NCBI GenBank assembly: GCA_024641555.1
Contig: JAHECV010000040.1
Coordinates: forward strand, 1 to 7,575
Direction: 5' to 3'
DNA: 7,575 bases
Source: Candidatus Planktophila sp.
Lineage (GTDB): Bacteria; Actinomycetota; Actinomycetes; Nanopelagicales; Nanopelagicaceae
Below are positions 1 through 7,575 of the stretch, piece by piece (position 1 is the stretch's first letter; each line of letters begins with the position of its first letter). A program made the position numbers and the translations under genes. The notes beneath the pieces were generated by a model that saw nothing but the letters and a program-made list of their open reading frames with translations, was not told the DNA's origin and did no database searches.

Positions 1-760
1 AGAACTTGGCGATCTTGGCCAATTCCTCTGGATCTAGGCTCGCTCCCCCGATTAAGGCGCCATCGACATCGGCCTGCTTCATAATTTCGACAACGTTCGA
101 TGATTTAACGGAACCGCCGTAGAGGATGCGCATATTTGAGGCGATCTCTGCCGAACCGATTGTCTCTATTTCTTCGCGGATTGCTGCGCATACTTCTTGG
201 GCATCTTCGGGCGTTGCAGTTTTACCGGTTCCGATTGCCCAAACTGGTTCGTATGCGATAACTATCTTCTTGAGTTCTGGTTTTGTAAAGCCTTCGAGCC
301 CTGCGCGAACCTGGCGGATTACATGAGAAACATGCGTACCGGATTCACGAATTGAAAGTTCTTCGCCAACACAGAAGATCGGCGTTAATTCGTTAGCAAG
401 CGCTGCCTTGATCTTACGATTAATGAGCGCATCATCTTCGTTATGGATCGCGCGACGTTCGGAGTGACCGATTACAACAAATGTACATCCCAGTTTGGCG
501 AGCATCGAACCTGAGATATCGCCGGTAAATGCCCCACTTGACTCAGGTGAAAGATCTTGTGCGCCATATTGCAGACGAAGACGGTCTCCGTCAACCATAG
601 TTTGGATAGAACGAATATCAGTAAATGGCGGGATGATCGCAACATCTACAGCATCATAATCTTTATCATCAAGTGAGTAAACAAGTTTCTGTGCAACTGC
701 AATAGCCTCAAGGTGATTGAGGTTCATCTTCCAGTTACCTGCCATGAGTGGCTTGCGCAT
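1..760 (-). CDS. tpiA: Triosephosphate isomerase, 3' end just outside window
   Basis: Cytoplasmic TIM-barrel enzyme that interconverts dihydroxyacetone phosphate and glyceraldehyde 3-phosphate in glycolysis and gluconeogenesis. I translated 253 uninterrupted codons from the ATG at 760. No stop is reached, so the gene leaves the window, but bacterial TPIs are about 250-260 residues, so only a few codons are missing. Visible residues: substrate-binding Asn9 and Lys11 in AGNWK, catalytic His99 in IGHSERR, catalytic Glu171 in [12 protein letters not shown], the flexible phosphate loop after it, YGGSVK at 214-219 and [11 protein letters not shown] at 234-244. The stretch GAQDLSP at 66-72 is the actinobacterial form of the usual GAQN motif. 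The start is fixed by a strong AAAGGAG upstream and by alignment of the first residues to the family. It is the last of the gap-pgk-tpiA set, 34 bp after pgk. Confidence 0.97.
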   Translation of the reverse strand, partial: MRKPLMAGNWKMNLNHLEAIAVAQKLVYSLDDKDYDAVDVAIIPPFTDIRSIQTMVDGDRLRLQYGAQDLSPESSGAFTGDISGSMLAKLGCTFVVIGHSERRAIHNEDDALINRKIKAALANELTPIFCVGEELSIRESGTHVSHVIRQVRAGLEGFTKPELKKIVIAYEPVWAIGTGKTATPEDAQEVCAAIREEIETIGSAEIASNMRILYGGSVKSSNVVEIMKQADVDGALIGGASLDPEELAKIAKF

Positions 761-766
761 TATTTA

Positions 767-773
767 CTCCTTT
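767..773 (-). promoter_or_regulatory. Strong Shine-Dalgarno of tpiA
   Basis: The minus strand reads AAAGGAG, then six bases (TAAATA), then the tpiA ATG. This is the best ribosome binding site in the window and decides the tpiA start. It contrasts with pgk just upstream, which has none. Confidence 0.85.
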
Positions 774-794
774 GAAATAGGTGATTGCTATGAA

Positions 795-1979
795 TTAGAG
801 ATCTAGCGCCGTTAAACCAGGAAGTTCTTTTCCTTCAAGGTATTCCAGCGAAGCCCCACCACCGGTTGATATATAACCGAAGGCGGAGTCTGCGAATCCA
901 AGTGCACGAACTGCAGCAGCTGAATCGCCGCCACCTACGACAGAGATGCCAGTAACTTCGGTGAGCGCTTGGGCAACAACTTTTGTTCCGTTAGCGAATG
1001 CCGGAAATTCGAATACGCCCATTGGCCCATTCCAGAAAACCGTTTTGCAAGAACGAATCGCTGCGGCAAAGCTTTCAGCAGATTCTGGACCAATATCTAG
1101 ACCCATCTGATCGGCTGGAATTGAATCTGCGTTAACCAAGGTGGCAGGTGCATCGGAAGCAAATGTTGGCGCTACCAAAATATCTGTTGGAAGTACTAAC
1201 TTGACTCCAGAGTCAGCTGCTTGTTTGATCAATCCTTTTACTGTATCTATCAGATCGGTTTCTACTAAAGATGTTCCGATCTCTTTTCCTTGCGCAGCTA
1301 AGAATGTGAAAACCATTCCGCCACCGATCGCCATTACATCAACCTTGCCTAGCAAGTTAGAGATGACACCGATCTTGTCAGAAACCTTGGCTCCGCCAAG
1401 AACAACGCCGTACGGGCGTTCTGGGTTTTGAGTTAACTTCTTTAGAACCTCAACTTCTGCGGCAACCAGGTTTCCGGCAACATGTGGAAGTAACTTTGGA
1501 AGATCGAAAACGGAGGCGTGCTTACGGTGCACCGCTCCGAAGCCGTCGCCTACATAGAGATCGGCAAGAGTTGCCAACTCTTTAGCAAATGTTTGGCGCT
1601 CTGCCTCGTCTTTAGAAGTTTCAGCCGAAGAGAAGCGGATATTTTCCAGGAGTAAAAGTTCGCCTACTTTGAGATCTGCCGCCTTTGCAGAGACTTCGCT
1701 ACCGGTAACTGCTCCAGCAAATTGCACTGGCGCGCCAAGAAGTTCGGATAAGCGCTTCGCTACAGGAGCAAGTGATAGCTCTGGCTTTGCTTCACCCTTT
1801 GGTCGTCCTAGGTGCGCTGCGATAACGATGCTCGCACCATTTGCGAGAAGAGTTTTGATAGTCGGCAGCGAGGCGCGGATGCGGCCATCATCTGTGATCT
1901 CACCGTTTTTCAACGGCACATTGAGATCGCAGCGAAGGAATACTCGCTTGCCGGCTACATCAAAGTTTTGAAGCGACAT
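795..1979 (-). CDS. pgk: Phosphoglycerate kinase
   Basis: Transfers phosphate from 1,3-bisphosphoglycerate to ADP, the first ATP-forming step of glycolysis, in the cytoplasm. The 394 residues match the usual length of about 390-415. N-terminal domain (about 1-170) binds phosphoglycerate: RCDLNVPL 16-23, basic Arg35, HLGRPKG 56-62, ENIRF 112-116, and [13 protein letters not shown] 145-157, the actinobacterial version of the family's NDAFG.AHR motif. C-terminal nucleotide domain: GGAKVSDKI 195-203, GGGMVFTFL 219-227, [10 protein letters not shown] 316-325, GGGDSAAA 349-356 and [18 protein letters not shown] 371-388. The start is well bounded: an in-frame TAA lies two codons upstream, so no longer protein is possible. 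There is no recognisable Shine-Dalgarno. The gene begins 15 bp after the gap stop, so translation may depend on ribosomes finishing gap (inference). tpiA follows 34 bp downstream. Confidence 0.98.
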   Translation of the reverse strand: MSLQNFDVAGKRVFLRCDLNVPLKNGEITDDGRIRASLPTIKTLLANGASIVIAAHLGRPKGEAKPELSLAPVAKRLSELLGAPVQFAGAVTGSEVSAKAADLKVGELLLLENIRFSSAETSKDEAERQTFAKELATLADLYVGDGFGAVHRKHASVFDLPKLLPHVAGNLVAAEVEVLKKLTQNPERPYGVVLGGAKVSDKIGVISNLLGKVDVMAIGGGMVFTFLAAQGKEIGTSLVETDLIDTVKGLIKQAADSGVKLVLPTDILVAPTFASDAPATLVNADSIPADQMGLDIGPESAESFAAAIRSCKTVFWNGPMGVFEFPAFANGTKVVAQALTEVTGISVVGGGDSAAAVRALGFADSAFGYISTGGGASLEYLEGKELPGLTALDL

Positions 1980-1980
1980 A

Positions 1981-1994
1981 AGTTAAAGATTTAA

Positions 1995-1996
<2 letters not shown>
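1981..1996 (-). repeat. Short perfect inverted repeat at gap/pgk junction
   Basis: AGTTAAA-GA-TTTAACT: two 7-base arms around a 2-base centre, overlapping the gap stop codon and filling nearly all of the 15-bp gap before pgk. As RNA it could form only a weak A/U-rich stem of about 6 bp, with no U-tract after it, so it is not a convincing terminator. It could be a protein-binding or RNA-processing site, or chance in AT-rich spacer. Confidence 0.4.
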
Positions 1997-3066
<1,070 letters not shown>

Positions 3067-3093
3067 TAAAACTGCCACATCCCAAACTTCCAC

Positions 3094-3098
3094 GACAC
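3094..3098 (+). promoter_or_regulatory. Possible WhiA GACAC box
   Basis: The pentamer GACAC, the motif reported for Streptomyces WhiA targets, occurs on the plus strand between whiA and gap, within CCAC-N6-GTGG (3090-3103 region). A five-base match is expected by chance about once in every few such intergenic regions, so it is weak evidence taken alone. Confidence 0.15.
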
Positions 3099-3148
3099 TG
3101 TGGTCAGAGCCAACCTTACCAGCCGAGCGGAGTTACTTCTGCGTAGGG

Positions 3149-4126
3149 CTAATTGAGCAGGTCAGGCGATAAGCCCGCTTCAGTATCTGGAATGCCGAGT
3201 TCAGATGCGCGCTTATCGGCCATCGCCAAGAGACGGCGAATTCTTCCCGCGATCGCATCTTTGGTCATCGGTGGAGATGCCAACGACCCGAGTTCTTCCA
3301 GGCTCGCCTGACCATGGCTAATGCGAAGTTCACCAGCTTCTTTTAGGTGATCTGGAATTTGTGGACCGAGAATTTCCATCGCGCGTTGTACGCGTGCTGC
3401 TGCTGCAACTGCAGCGCGTGCCGAGCGACGCAGATTGGCATCATCAAAGTTTGCTAAACGATTTGCAGTTGCGCGAACTTCACGACGCATGCGTCGTTCT
3501 TCCCATGCCAAAACGCTTTCATGTGCACCCAGGCGAGTAAGAAGTACTCCTATTGCATCACCATCGCGTATGACGACTCGATCAACACCGCGAACTTCGC
3601 GCGCCTTTGCAGTGATACCTAAACGACGCGCTGCGCCAACGAGGGCAAGCGCTGCTTCAGGGCCGGGGCAGGTAATTTCTAAGGAAGATGAACGACCAGG
3701 TTCGGTTAGTGAACCGTGTGCAATAAATGCACCGCGCCAAGCAGCTTCGGCATCGCAAATATTTGCCGCAACAACTTGTGGTGGTAGACCACGAACTGGT
3801 CGACCATTACTATCAATTAAACCGGTCTGACGTGCTAACGCATCACCAGCTTCAATGACGCGAACTACATATCGAGAACCTTTGCGAAGACCACTTGATG
3901 ATAGGACCGCTAAATCGCTATCGTGGCCGTAGATATCTGCAATATCTTTCTTGAGGCGACGCGCACTTTGAGATGTATCGAGTTCTACTTCGATAACAAC
4001 TTTTCCGGCCGCAATATGAAGACCACCAGCAAAACGCAGAAGTGAAGATACTTCGGCTTTGCGGCAGCAAGGTTTGGTTACTGAAAGACGGCTTAGCTCA
4101 TCTTTGACTGCTGCGGTCATTGCCAT
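3149..4126 (-). CDS. whiA: DNA-binding regulator WhiA
   Basis: Sequence-specific DNA-binding protein. In Streptomyces it works with WhiB to switch on sporulation cell-division genes; in other Gram-positives it influences division and chromosome segregation. The first two thirds correspond to the degenerate LAGLIDADG homing-endonuclease fold: LLRFAGGLH 29-37, [19 protein letters not shown] 130-148, [16 protein letters not shown] 153-168. Then come the linker [19 protein letters not shown] 209-227 and a C-terminal helix-turn-helix at about 274-308 ([18 protein letters not shown], then [13 protein letters not shown]). The longest frame opens at TTG 4156, inside yvcK, adding ten non-family residues. 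I prefer the ATG at 4126 (325 residues, [11 protein letters not shown] as in Streptomyces), preceded by GGA seven bases upstream. The ATG at 4132 is the alternative. It lies 19 bp after the yvcK stop, probably in the same transcript. The organism need not sporulate. Confidence 0.95.
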   Translation of the reverse strand: MAMTAAVKDELSRLSVTKPCCRKAEVSSLLRFAGGLHIAAGKVVIEVELDTSQSARRLKKDIADIYGHDSDLAVLSSSGLRKGSRYVVRVIEAGDALARQTGLIDSNGRPVRGLPPQVVAANICDAEAAWRGAFIAHGSLTEPGRSSSLEITCPGPEAALALVGAARRLGITAKAREVRGVDRVVIRDGDAIGVLLTRLGAHESVLAWEERRMRREVRATANRLANFDDANLRRSARAAVAAAARVQRAMEILGPQIPDHLKEAGELRISHGQASLEELGSLASPPMTKDAIAGRIRRLLAMADKRASELGIPDTEAGLSPDLLN

Positions 4127-4145
4127 GGGCATATCCAAGCAGGCT

Positions 4146-5099
4146 TTAGCCCGCAATGTGTGCGAAAAGTGAGGCTAATTTTTTCACATCGTGATGGACG
4201 AGCGAACTTTGATCGCGCAGATCAGCAACGACCAACTCTCCACCTGTACTTGAAAGATAGCGCTCTAGAAGATCAGAGCCAGCGACCAAGCTGTGATCGG
4301 CCAGGATTAGATCAAATTTTAGATCTGGAGCGTAGGTATGCAGGATTTCTAAGTGTTCGGTAGCGGTATATCCCGCATACTCTCCTGAATTTATGACCGG
4401 ACCATTTTCAGTGGCGGAATCTAAATTTAGAATAAGAAATTTTTTCGCTTTCGCGGCAATTAACGCTTCACTTTGTTGCGGAACCATTAAATGCGGAAGA
4501 ACGCTAGAGAACCAGGAGCCCGGCCCCATGACAATCCAATCGGCTTCACCGATTGCACTTAGCGCCTCAGGTCGAGCAAGGGGATTTTCGGGAAGTAAGC
4601 GAAGATTTTCTAACCGCCCCTTTGCCGTTGCAACTTGCACTTGCCCTTTAACGATAAATCTTCCAGTCGAGTTTGTGAAAGTTGCTTCGATATCAAGTGG
4701 TTCAACCGACATCGGTAAGACGCGACCAATTACTTTTAAAAGCGATCCGACGCGATCTAAACCTGTAACCGGATCTTCGCCTTTATTCCAAAGTGCTGCC
4801 AGCAGTAAATTTCCGACTGCATGTCCATCAAGGGGGCCTTCACTATCGAATCTATATTGCATGATCTCAGCCCAACTACGACCCCAATCGTCATCGGCGC
4901 AGAGAGCTGCTAGCGCCATTCGTAAATCACCTGGCGGATAAATTGAAAACTCAGCGCGCAGTCGCCCGCTAGAACCCCCGTTGTCGGCAACGGTCACAAT
5001 CGCAGTGATTGCAGAAGTCACTTGGCGAAGGGCGGAGAGTGTGGCTGCTAAACCATGGCCTCCCCCAAGTGCAACTACGCGCGGGTGGTTTCCACTCAT
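4146..5099 (-). CDS. yvcK: YvcK/CofD-like gluconeogenesis and envelope factor
   Basis: Cytoplasmic protein of the CofD-like fold. Bacillus and mycobacterial relatives (CuvA in Mycobacterium tuberculosis) are needed for growth on gluconeogenic carbon and for normal cell-wall synthesis. Bacillus YvcK is reported to bind UDP-sugars; no enzyme reaction is established. Its 317 residues are normal length. Motifs: glycine-rich GGGHGL 12-17, [13 protein letters not shown] 36-48, PPGDLR 55-60, [12 protein letters not shown] 92-103, [13 protein letters not shown] 192-204. The last is the typical phosphate-binding-like loop. The segment between NL (225-226) and TATEHLEIL (245-253) appears about eight residues longer than relatives I remember. 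The ATG overlaps the rapZ stop as ATGA, so the two are probably translationally coupled. whiA follows, and this rapZ-yvcK-whiA order is widely conserved in Gram-positives. Lysine codons are mostly AAA (9 of 10). Confidence 0.95.
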   Translation of the reverse strand: MSGNHPRVVALGGGHGLAATLSALRQVTSAITAIVTVADNGGSSGRLRAEFSIYPPGDLRMALAALCADDDWGRSWAEIMQYRFDSEGPLDGHAVGNLLLAALWNKGEDPVTGLDRVGSLLKVIGRVLPMSVEPLDIEATFTNSTGRFIVKGQVQVATAKGRLENLRLLPENPLARPEALSAIGEADWIVMGPGSWFSSVLPHLMVPQQSEALIAAKAKKFLILNLDSATENGPVINSGEYAGYTATEHLEILHTYAPDLKFDLILADHSLVAGSDLLERYLSSTGGELVVADLRDQSSLVHHDVKKLASLFAHIAG

Positions 5100-5965
5100 T
5101 CACGACCTACATCACGATGTGTTGCATGTGCTGATATATCAATCTCTGACTTATCGGCCGAAAGTTGTTTAGCAATCTCTTCGGCTACGGCGACGCTGCG
5201 ATGCTTTCCTCCAGTACACCCAATTGCAATCGTTACATACTTCTTTCCCTCACGTAAGTACCCCGGCATCATCTGGCGGATTACTCCCACATAACTTTTT
5301 ACAAACTCAGATACACCTTCGCTGGTTAGTACCTTGTTGGATACTTCGGCGGTCAGACCGGTTAGCGGTCGGAGCTCGGGAATCCAATGTGGATTTGGGA
5401 TAAAGCGACAATCCAGAACTAAGTCGGAGTCAACTGGGATTCCATATTTGTAGCCGAAGGAAAGTACGTTTATTCGGATCGCATCTAACATGCCAGCCGA
5501 GAAGATCTCACCTATCCGTTTTTCTAATTGGTGCACATTTAAATTAGTGGTATCTATAACCACATCCGCACCTGAACGAAGTTCTTCTAGTTTGCTACGT
5601 TCGCGCTCAATGCCATCGACGATACGGTCTTTAGCTTGCAATGGATGTGGACGACGCGTGGATTCAAATCGCTGAACAAGAGATTGATCCGTGGCATCCA
5701 AGAAGAGTAAGCGATAGGTGATGCCTGACTCTTTTAGGGTTAGCAGTGAATGGCTCAGTGCGTCGAAGAACTTGCCACCTCTGACATCGACAACAACGGC
5801 AAGTGATGAAATATCTGAACTCTTCGTTTGCAGCGCAAGATCAGGCAAAAGCGCAGGAGGTAAGTTGTCGACTACATACCAACCGAGATCCTCTAGCGCG
5901 TGGGCAACGGTTGAGCGGCCAGCGCCCGACATTCCAGTTACGACTAACAGTTCTTTCGTTGCCAT
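5096..5965 (-). CDS. rapZ: RapZ/YvcJ nucleotide-binding protein
   Basis: P-loop ATP/GTP-binding protein of the RapZ (YvcJ) family. In E. coli it is the RNase E adaptor for the GlmZ small RNA, senses glucosamine-6-phosphate and so controls amino-sugar synthesis. That RNA circuit is not known in Actinobacteria, so the exact role here is uncertain. The 289 residues are full length. Walker A is GMSGAGRS 11-18 and a Walker-B-like strand is VVVDVRGG 57-64. Family signatures are RRPHPL 104-109, SFGYKYGIP 169-177, DCRFIPNPHW 185-194 and, in the C-terminal metabolite/RNA-binding domain, GCTGGKHRSV 249-258. Both domains are intact. The start is supported by AGGAG upstream and by the N-terminal family pattern. 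It sits 33 bp after uvrC and shares ATGA with yvcK. Confidence 0.95.
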   Translation of the reverse strand: MATKELLVVTGMSGAGRSTVAHALEDLGWYVVDNLPPALLPDLALQTKSSDISSLAVVVDVRGGKFFDALSHSLLTLKESGITYRLLFLDATDQSLVQRFESTRRPHPLQAKDRIVDGIERERSKLEELRSGADVVIDTTNLNVHQLEKRIGEIFSAGMLDAIRINVLSFGYKYGIPVDSDLVLDCRFIPNPHWIPELRPLTGLTAEVSNKVLTSEGVSEFVKSYVGVIRQMMPGYLREGKKYVTIAIGCTGGKHRSVAVAEEIAKQLSADKSEIDISAHATHRDVGRE

Positions 5966-5976
5966 GGCCTAATTCT

Positions 5977-5981
5977 CTCCT
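5977..5981 (-). promoter_or_regulatory. Shine-Dalgarno of rapZ
   Basis: The minus strand reads AGGAG (continuing AG), with 9-11 bases before the rapZ ATG depending on how the core is counted. Slightly long spacing but a clear match; it lies in the 33-bp gap after uvrC. Confidence 0.7.
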
Positions 5982-5998
5982 GAAGACTAAAGCTTTGG

Positions 5999-7575
5999 CT
6001 ACTTAGTTGATGAAGTAATTTCGCCGGTTTGCGTATTAACAATATCTTCACTTGGACTCTGCGAAGATTTCTGCAGATAATCAAAGATTACTTCAGCGAT
6101 CTTTTCCCCAATTCCTGGGGTCATCGAAATCTCCGCCAATGACGCCTTTCGTAGCGCCGCAACGGATCCAAACTGTTCCAGCAACGCGGCCCGCCGAGCC
6201 TGCCCCATTTGAGGGATCTCATCCAAGATAGATTCGAGCATCACCTTAGATCTGCGTGATCGGTGGAATGTAATTGCAAAGCGATGGGCTTCATCGCGTA
6301 TCCGTTGAAGTAAGTACATACCTTCACTCGTTCGCGGCAAAATAAGTGGATCACTTTCGCCAGGGCGCCAAACTTCCTCTAAACGCTTTGCTAGACCGCA
6401 TAAAGAAACATCGGTAACACCAAGTTCATCAAGCGCACGTTGCGCGGCGGCAACCTGTGGCGCTCCACCGTCGACAACGATCAACTGTGGCGGATATGAG
6501 AATTTACTTAGTTTCCCGCCGATTGCAGCAATATCACTTTCATCGACGGCGCGATCATTAAGCAGACGCTTCATCCGGCGAGTAATGACCTGGTGCATCG
6601 CACGTGTGTCATCAGTTGCTTCTTTGGTATCGATAATGAAGCGACGGTATTCGCTCTTCTTCGCCATACCATCTTCGAAGACCACCATAGAGGCAACCAC
6701 AGATGTGCCCGAGATATTAGATATGTCATAACACTCGATTCGAAGTGGTGTGCGCTTTAGTTCTAACTGTTCTTCGATTTCCAGCAACGCTTTGCCGCTA
6801 ACCGCGGCATCGGTGGCGCGCTTGCTTAAAAATTGAATCAAGGCGTAATGCGCGTTACGGGCTACGGTCTGTAACAGCTCGACTTTTTCACCACGTTGCG
6901 GCACTTTAATTGCAACTTTTGTACCTCGTAAGCCGGTGAGCCACTCTTCCAACGCCGCTTGATCAGCGGGTTCACGGTTTAGATAAATCTCATTAGGAAT
7001 ATCGGTTGGTGCGCTCTGGCTGTAGATGGAAAAGAAGAGCGATGCAACTTGGTCATCACCTTCCAGCGCACGTTCTTGATCGACAATCCAGGAACGCGAT
7101 CCCTTAATTGAACCTCTTCGCACCATAAAGATTGAGCCTGCAGCGTGTAACCCCTCTTCATGAATCGAAATGAAATCGCCATCTAGATCATCTGAAAGGT
7201 TTCCTTGGGTAGATCGCTGTGCCTTTTCGAAAGATTCGATTTGATCGCGGATACGCGCAGCGCGTTCAAACTCTTCGCGTTCTGATGCTAAATCCATTTC
7301 ACTGCGCAACTTTGGCAGGATATCTTCCATCCCTTTCTCCATAAAGGCATCGAGCTTTACCGCGATTTCACGGTGCTCTTCAGGCGTAACCCAGCTGACG
7401 CAAGGCGCTGCACATTTACCGATATCTCCCAGCAAACACTGGCGTTTACTGCGCTTGGCTCGTGCAAAATTTCCTTCCGAGCATGAACGAACCGGAAAGA
7501 CTTTTAAGAGAACCTCGTAAGTATTTCGTAAGGCCCAAGCATTTGTGTAGGGACCAAAGTATTTGAGTCCAGGGC
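5999..7575 (-). CDS. uvrC: UvrABC excision nuclease subunit C, 5' end outside window
   Basis: Nucleotide excision repair nuclease that cuts on both sides of a lesion marked by UvrA-UvrB. The frame is open to the window edge, so it continues upstream of the internal TTG at 7435. 524 C-terminal residues are present; the N-terminal GIY-YIG domain (3' incision), about 100-130 residues, is missing. Numbering from the edge: KYFGPY 4-9; cysteines 31, 46, 54, 58 (last three spaced x7, x3), matching positions that bind an iron-sulfur cluster in E. coli UvrC; UVR domain for UvrB contact at about 85-120; RNase-H-like 5' nuclease domain with Asp283 (ECYDISN), Asp368 (VVDGGAPQ) and His430 (DEAHRF), the DDH triad; tandem helix-hairpin-helix DNA-binding region 451-498; then a polar tail of about 25 residues. 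Stop TAG is 33 bp before rapZ. Confidence 0.97.
   Translation of the reverse strand, partial: PGLKYFGPYTNAWALRNTYEVLLKVFPVRSCSEGNFARAKRSKRQCLLGDIGKCAAPCVSWVTPEEHREIAVKLDAFMEKGMEDILPKLRSEMDLASEREEFERAARIRDQIESFEKAQRSTQGNLSDDLDGDFISIHEEGLHAAGSIFMVRRGSIKGSRSWIVDQERALEGDDQVASLFFSIYSQSAPTDIPNEIYLNREPADQAALEEWLTGLRGTKVAIKVPQRGEKVELLQTVARNAHYALIQFLSKRATDAAVSGKALLEIEEQLELKRTPLRIECYDISNISGTSVVASMVVFEDGMAKKSEYRRFIIDTKEATDDTRAMHQVITRRMKRLLNDRAVDESDIAAIGGKLSKFSYPPQLIVVDGGAPQVAAAQRALDELGVTDVSLCGLAKRLEEVWRPGESDPLILPRTSEGMYLLQRIRDEAHRFAITFHRSRRSKVMLESILDEIPQMGQARRAALLEQFGSVAALRKASLAEISMTPGIGEKIAEVIFDYLQKSSQSPSEDIVNTQTGEITSSTK

Noticed and set aside
126..326. 66-codon plus-strand frame near the left edge
   Set aside because: The reverse strand encodes the C-terminal half of triosephosphate isomerase with catalytic residues, which explains the region fully.
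3435..3830. 131-codon open frame on the plus strand
   Set aside because: It is antisense to the most conserved part of whiA. The Arg/Ser/Ala-rich translation is typical of a reverse-strand shadow.
4393..4941. 182-codon open frame on the plus strand
   Set aside because: It lies wholly inside yvcK on the opposite strand, has no Shine-Dalgarno or recognisable motif, and its composition mirrors the yvcK codons. It is an antisense shadow.
7433..7435. TTG as the start of uvrC
   Set aside because: The same frame continues upstream to the window edge with clear UvrC family sequence (KYFGPY, conserved cysteines), so this TTG is an internal leucine.

Overview
All seven genes lie on the minus strand and together form a well-known actinobacterial core block. 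In transcription order (right to left) they are uvrC (5' end outside the window), rapZ, yvcK, whiA, gap, pgk and tpiA (last few codons outside the window). The protein sequences are typical of Actinobacteria: WhiA and the UvrC nuclease domain resemble Streptomyces proteins as I recall them, and PGK carries the actinobacterial DGFG..HRK version of its hinge motif. Base composition by eye is only about half G+C, and genes are packed with 33-bp gaps, 15-bp gaps or overlaps. That combination points to a low-GC, streamlined actinobacterium. Freshwater planktonic Nanopelagicales (acI, Planktophila-like) are my best guess, but this is inference and not proven by the window.

Layout: 7575-5999 holds the C-terminal ~524 residues of the excision nuclease subunit UvrC. 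After a 33-bp gap comes rapZ (5965-5096), which overlaps yvcK by an ATGA. yvcK (5099-4146) is followed about 19 bp later by whiA (start best placed at 4126, stop at 3149). A 155-bp intergenic region, the only sizeable one, precedes gap (2993-1995). It carries candidate promoter elements and a cluster of short palindromes. gap is followed after 15 bp by pgk (1979-795), and after 34 bp by tpiA (760 to the window edge).

Functionally there are two modules. The upstream one joins DNA repair (UvrC) to three regulatory proteins: RapZ (P-loop nucleotide-binding protein), YvcK (carbon and cell-envelope homeostasis factor) and WhiA (DNA-binding cell-division/development regulator). The downstream one is the lower-glycolysis set GAPDH, PGK and TPI, acting between dihydroxyacetone phosphate and 3-phosphoglycerate. 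gap shows a codon bias expected of a highly expressed gene (Lys AAG:AAA 19:3, against 1:9 in yvcK).

I found no mobile element, tRNA/rRNA, CRISPR array or candidate new system. The points worth checking are small: start-site choice, missing Shine-Dalgarno sequences, palindromes near gap, and a local length difference in YvcK.
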